From: SURF-25 sp040754255
GTDB lineage: Bacteria > Omnitrophota > Gorgyraeia > Gygaellales > Profunditerraquicolaceae
Reading direction: 5' to 3'
Length of the DNA: 15,718 nucleotides
Assembly (NCBI GenBank): GCA_040754255.1
Contig: JBFMDA010000034.1
Location: 1-15,718, forward strand
Shown: positions 13,851 to 15,718 of the stretch, in pieces
Numbering within the stretch: position 1 is the stretch's first letter
How the letters are laid out: every line of letters starts with the position of its first letter
Notes under the pieces: generated by a model
What the model was told of the DNA's origin: nothing
Database searches by the model: none
The model's input: only the letters and a program-made list of their open reading frames with translations
Position numbers and translations under genes: made by a program

Positions 13851-14036
13851 ATGGTACAAAAAAGCAAAAACATAGTTAATGACGCCATAATAAAGGATAT
13901 AGGTAAGACGGTCCACGGCCTACACTACGGCTCAATACTGATAACCGTGCATAATGCCCGGATAGTCCAAATAGAGGTATCTCAAAAGAGCCGGTTTGAC
14001 GATGTGTGGCTTCTTGAAGGAGGTGGTGGTATCTAA
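13851..14036 (+). CDS. DUF2292 (YezD-like) small protein
   Basis: A small protein of 61 residues with the DUF2292 core: a short helix (IVNDAIIKDIGKTV), then HYGSILITVHNARIVQIEVSQKSRF. This matches the family pattern (R/H)YGSV-x-hydrophobic-x-DG-x-VVQIE-x-x-x-K-x-R, known from memory of YezD-type proteins. The function is unknown, but the family is often found beside sulfate and cysteine assimilation genes, which fits metY nearby. The tail FDDVWLLEGGGGI extends past the usual end of Bacillus-type members. The ATG at 13851 has only a weak ribosome binding site. A TTG at 13812 in the same frame overlaps the Rrf2 gene and would add 13 unrelated residues. The 23-base gap to Rrf2 suggests co-transcription. 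Confidence 0.75.
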   Translation: MVQKSKNIVNDAIIKDIGKTVHGLHYGSILITVHNARIVQIEVSQKSRFDDVWLLEGGGGI

Positions 14037-14055
14037 CATTAAAAAAGGTTTGTCC

Positions 14056-14081
14056 TTGTCTACCGGACTGCCGAAAGACAG
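14056..14081 (+). other. Hairpin in the gap before the outer-membrane protein gene
   Basis: A two-tier stem. TGTCT (14057-14061) pairs with AGACA (14076-14080), and inside it CGG (14064-14066) pairs with CCG (14071-14073) around an ACTG loop, with a small ac/aa internal loop. No T-run follows. It may be an mRNA element in the leader of the barrel gene. It does not match any SAM or sulfur riboswitch I recognise. Confidence 0.35.
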
Positions 14082-14154
14082 TGTTCTTTTGAAAATTAAC
14101 CCGTACGCGATGCAACCAGTCAACTGGAGATCAAGTACTTTTTAGGAGGTTTTG

Positions 14155-14994
14155 ATGAAACGAATTGCATTAATGAGCGCGATCTCCGTGTTGACAGTTG
14201 TGTTTTTAATATCATTTGCGCAGGCAGGTCCGCCTTTTAATAATCTTGAGGGGGTGGGCGGAGTCGCATTTAATCCGCTGGCGTATCTGGCAGATTCCGA
14301 AGGGAGCGCAACCCACATCAAAATCAACGATGTTGATGTAGTAGGCGCACCTAGGCTTGGCGGGTGGTATGTAAGTTTAGGTGACGTTGATGTAGATTGG
14401 ACCACTATCGGGATTGCGGACACCTTCTTTAAGAGGCTGGAAATTTCCTACGGTTATGAGACTATTAACCAGGCAAATGTCAATGCCAAACATAAAAACA
14501 ACCTGGGAGGTAAGCTGCTCCTATTGCCGGAAAACGCCTTTGACACAAAATTCATTCCTGCGGTATCTATCGGAGGCATCTTGAAACATACTTCCAATGT
14601 GGGTGTGGGGGTGGATGCAAGCAGCGTCGATTATTATCTGGTGGCAACGAAGTTGGTTACCCAGTTGCCCAGACCTCTGCTGCTTTCCGCAGGCGCACTT
14701 TCTACCGAAGGAAAGGCTACTGGCGTGTTTGGATATGACAAAGACAGGAAGACAATAGCGTTCGGCAATATCGACGTGGTTCTCCCGGGGGATTTTATTG
14801 CCGGGTTTGAATTTAAACAGGGAGCGCGATATCCTGACTGGAAAGATGCTAATTATTGGGATGCGCATGTTGCCTGGGCGCCAAACAAGAACCTGACGTT
14901 TATTCTGGCATATGTTGATGCAGGCAATCACAAATCAAGCAATAAAACAGGCCTGGGCCAGGGAGTTGTTTTGAGCGCACAGTATGCGTTTTGA
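14155..14994 (+). CDS. Outer-membrane beta-barrel protein, DUF3034-like (putative porin)
   Basis: A predicted exported protein of 279 residues. Residues 1-25 form a classical signal peptide (MKR, then a hydrophobic core ending SFAQA before GPP). The mature part has alternating polar and hydrophobic strands with aromatic ends (for example GGWYVSLGDVDVDW and RLEISYGYETI) and terminates in QYAF, the C-terminal Phe used by barrel assembly. The NNLEGVGGVAFNPLAY segment soon after cleavage resembles DUF3034 proteins, judged from memory. Size and pattern suit a 10-14-strand barrel. Lying between an Rrf2/YezD pair and metY, it may admit a sulfur compound (inference). The ATG at 14155 is chosen over the TTG at 14152 because TAGGAGG ends five bases upstream of the ATG. 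Confidence 0.72.
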   Translation: MKRIALMSAISVLTVVFLISFAQAGPPFNNLEGVGGVAFNPLAYLADSEGSATHIKINDVDVVGAPRLGGWYVSLGDVDVDWTTIGIADTFFKRLEISYGYETINQANVNAKHKNNLGGKLLLLPENAFDTKFIPAVSIGGILKHTSNVGVGVDASSVDYYLVATKLVTQLPRPLLLSAGALSTEGKATGVFGYDKDRKTIAFGNIDVVLPGDFIAGFEFKQGARYPDWKDANYWDAHVAWAPNKNLTFILAYVDAGNHKSSNKTGLGQGVVLSAQYAF

Positions 14995-15011
14995 CGAGGA
15001 TGAATTACAAA

Positions 15012-15052
15012 TAAGATAGGGAGAGGCGGGGGGAAACCCTCTCCCTATCTTA
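15012..15052 (+). promoter_or_regulatory. Perfect 15-bp hairpin with G-rich loop in the metY leader
   Basis: TAAGATAGGGAGAGG (15012-15026) is exactly complementary to CCTCTCCCTATCTTA (15038-15052) around an 11-base loop containing six consecutive G. It is not followed by a T-run on either strand. It lies between the barrel gene stop and the metY ribosome binding site (AAAGGAG, 15061-15067). It could be a U-less terminator, an mRNA stability or processing element, or an attenuation device that lowers metY relative to the porin. Confidence 0.8.
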
Positions 15053-15074
15053 AACTTAAAAAAGGAGCAAAGGC

Positions 15075-15718
15075 ATGAGCAAAATCGATACCCAACTAAA
15101 AACAGAAACACTTGCGTTGCATGGGGGCCAGGAGCCGGATCCGGCAACAGGCGCAAGGGCGGTGCCTCTCTATCAGACAACGTCGTATCAGTTCAAAAAC
15201 ACGGAACACGCCGCCAACCTTTTCGGCCTAAAAGAGTTCGGGAACATCTACACGCGCATTATGAACCCGACTACCGACGTGTTGGAAAAAAGGGTTGCGC
15301 TTTTAGACGGCGGCATTGGCGCGCTGGCAGCAGCCAGCGGCCAATCGGCAATCACCCTTGCCCTCCTCAATATTGCAAAGGCAGGAGATGAGATCGTCTC
15401 GGCGGATAACCTCTACGGTGGCACCTACAACCTCTTCCATTACACCTTCCCGCGTTTAGGCCTTAAAGTGCATTTTGTAAAATCCAATGACCTCAATGCG
15501 CTTCAGAAGGCGATAACACCCAAGACCAAGGCCGTGTATGCGGAATCAATAGGGAACCCCAAGCTGGACGTAGCGGATTTGGAGGGCATCGCAAAAGTAG
15601 CCCATAAGAACGGTTTGCCCTTTGTGCTCGATAATACCGTGTCTCCTTATCTGCTCCGTCCTGTGGATTTTGGAGTGGATATTGTGGTGTATTCTGCTAC
15701 AAAATTTATCGGCGGCCA
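15075..15718 (+). CDS. metY: O-acetylhomoserine sulfhydrylase, 5' part (3' end outside window)
   Basis: A PLP enzyme of the Cys/Met metabolism family that makes homocysteine from O-acetylhomoserine and sulfide. The first 214 codons are present, about half of the usual 420-435. Visible landmarks are ALHGGQEPDPATGARAVPLYQTTSY at the N-terminus, NIYTRIMNPTTDVLE (57-71) with the phosphate-binding Tyr/Arg, Y114 in NLYGGTYNLF, D186 in LDNTVSPYLLRP, and the PLP-binding K210 in YSATKFIGG. The GGQEPDPATGARAVP start distinguishes MetY from cystathionine gamma-lyase or MetB. AAAGGAG lies eight bases before the ATG. It is downstream of Rrf2, DUF2292 and the barrel gene, with no separate promoter visible. 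Truncated only by the window edge. Confidence 0.95.
   Translation, partial: MSKIDTQLKTETLALHGGQEPDPATGARAVPLYQTTSYQFKNTEHAANLFGLKEFGNIYTRIMNPTTDVLEKRVALLDGGIGALAAASGQSAITLALLNIAKAGDEIVSADNLYGGTYNLFHYTFPRLGLKVHFVKSNDLNALQKAITPKTKAVYAESIGNPKLDVADLEGIAKVAHKNGLPFVLDNTVSPYLLRPVDFGVDIVVYSATKFIGG

Noticed and set aside
15000..15074. SAM-type riboswitch before metY
   Set aside because: The leader is one simple hairpin with a G-rich loop. None of the multi-helix core sequences of the known SAM riboswitches is present.
1..15718. tRNA, rRNA, CRISPR arrays, insertion sequences or phage genes
   Set aside because: Gaps between genes are at most about 128 bases and show no cloverleaf, direct-repeat array, transposase or integrase motif.

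Overview
The window reads as chromosomal DNA of a Gram-negative, largely anaerobic bacterium. Every supported gene is on the + strand and packed tightly; the longest gap between genes is about 128 bases. Gram-negative character is inferred from an outer-membrane barrel candidate with a signal peptide and C-terminal Phe, and from lgt. Anaerobic, oxygen-defensive physiology is inferred from rubredoxin, a flavodiiron protein, ferritin-like diiron proteins, DUF169 and a membrane pyrophosphatase. The mix is reminiscent of uncultivated anaerobic lineages such as Omnitrophota. That placement is a guess and cannot be proved from this window.

Region 1 (1-3518): the 3' part of a UbiA/MenA-type prenyltransferase is stop-start coupled to a type II NADH dehydrogenase-like flavoprotein. 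A NifU C-terminal-type Fe-S scaffold, a diiron rubrerythrin-like protein, and an ECF sigma factor carrying its own C-terminal zinc-binding anti-sigma-type domain follow.

Region 2 (3608-8259): a redox island. It holds nicotinamidase, a DUF169 protein, rubredoxin, flavodiiron protein FprA, a 59-residue half-ferritin-like protein, an AhpF-like thioredoxin reductase without the usual NADPH motif, and a NapH-like membrane polyferredoxin. Rubredoxin, FprA and the mini-protein form one tight run suited to reducing O2 or NO. The reductase and polyferredoxin form a second run that could move electrons between NAD(P)H, thiols and the membrane.

Region 3 (8264-11077): lgt, a secreted PIG-L-type deacetylase and a GNAT acetyltransferase, with overlapping or near-overlapping ends.

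Region 4 (11157-13311): hppA with its own promoter and a clear intrinsic terminator. Its residues indicate a K+-dependent enzyme, probably pumping Na+ and possibly both Na+ and H+.

Region 5 (13322-15718): a probable sulfur-assimilation module. A strong promoter drives an Rrf2 regulator with three cysteines, followed by a DUF2292/YezD-type small protein, a DUF3034-like outer-membrane protein, and metY (O-acetylhomoserine sulfhydrylase), which is cut by the window end. A perfect 15-bp hairpin with a G-rich loop lies just before metY.

The window has no recognisable tRNA, rRNA, CRISPR array, insertion sequence or gene-free stretch over 300 bases. Both edge genes are truncated by the window itself.
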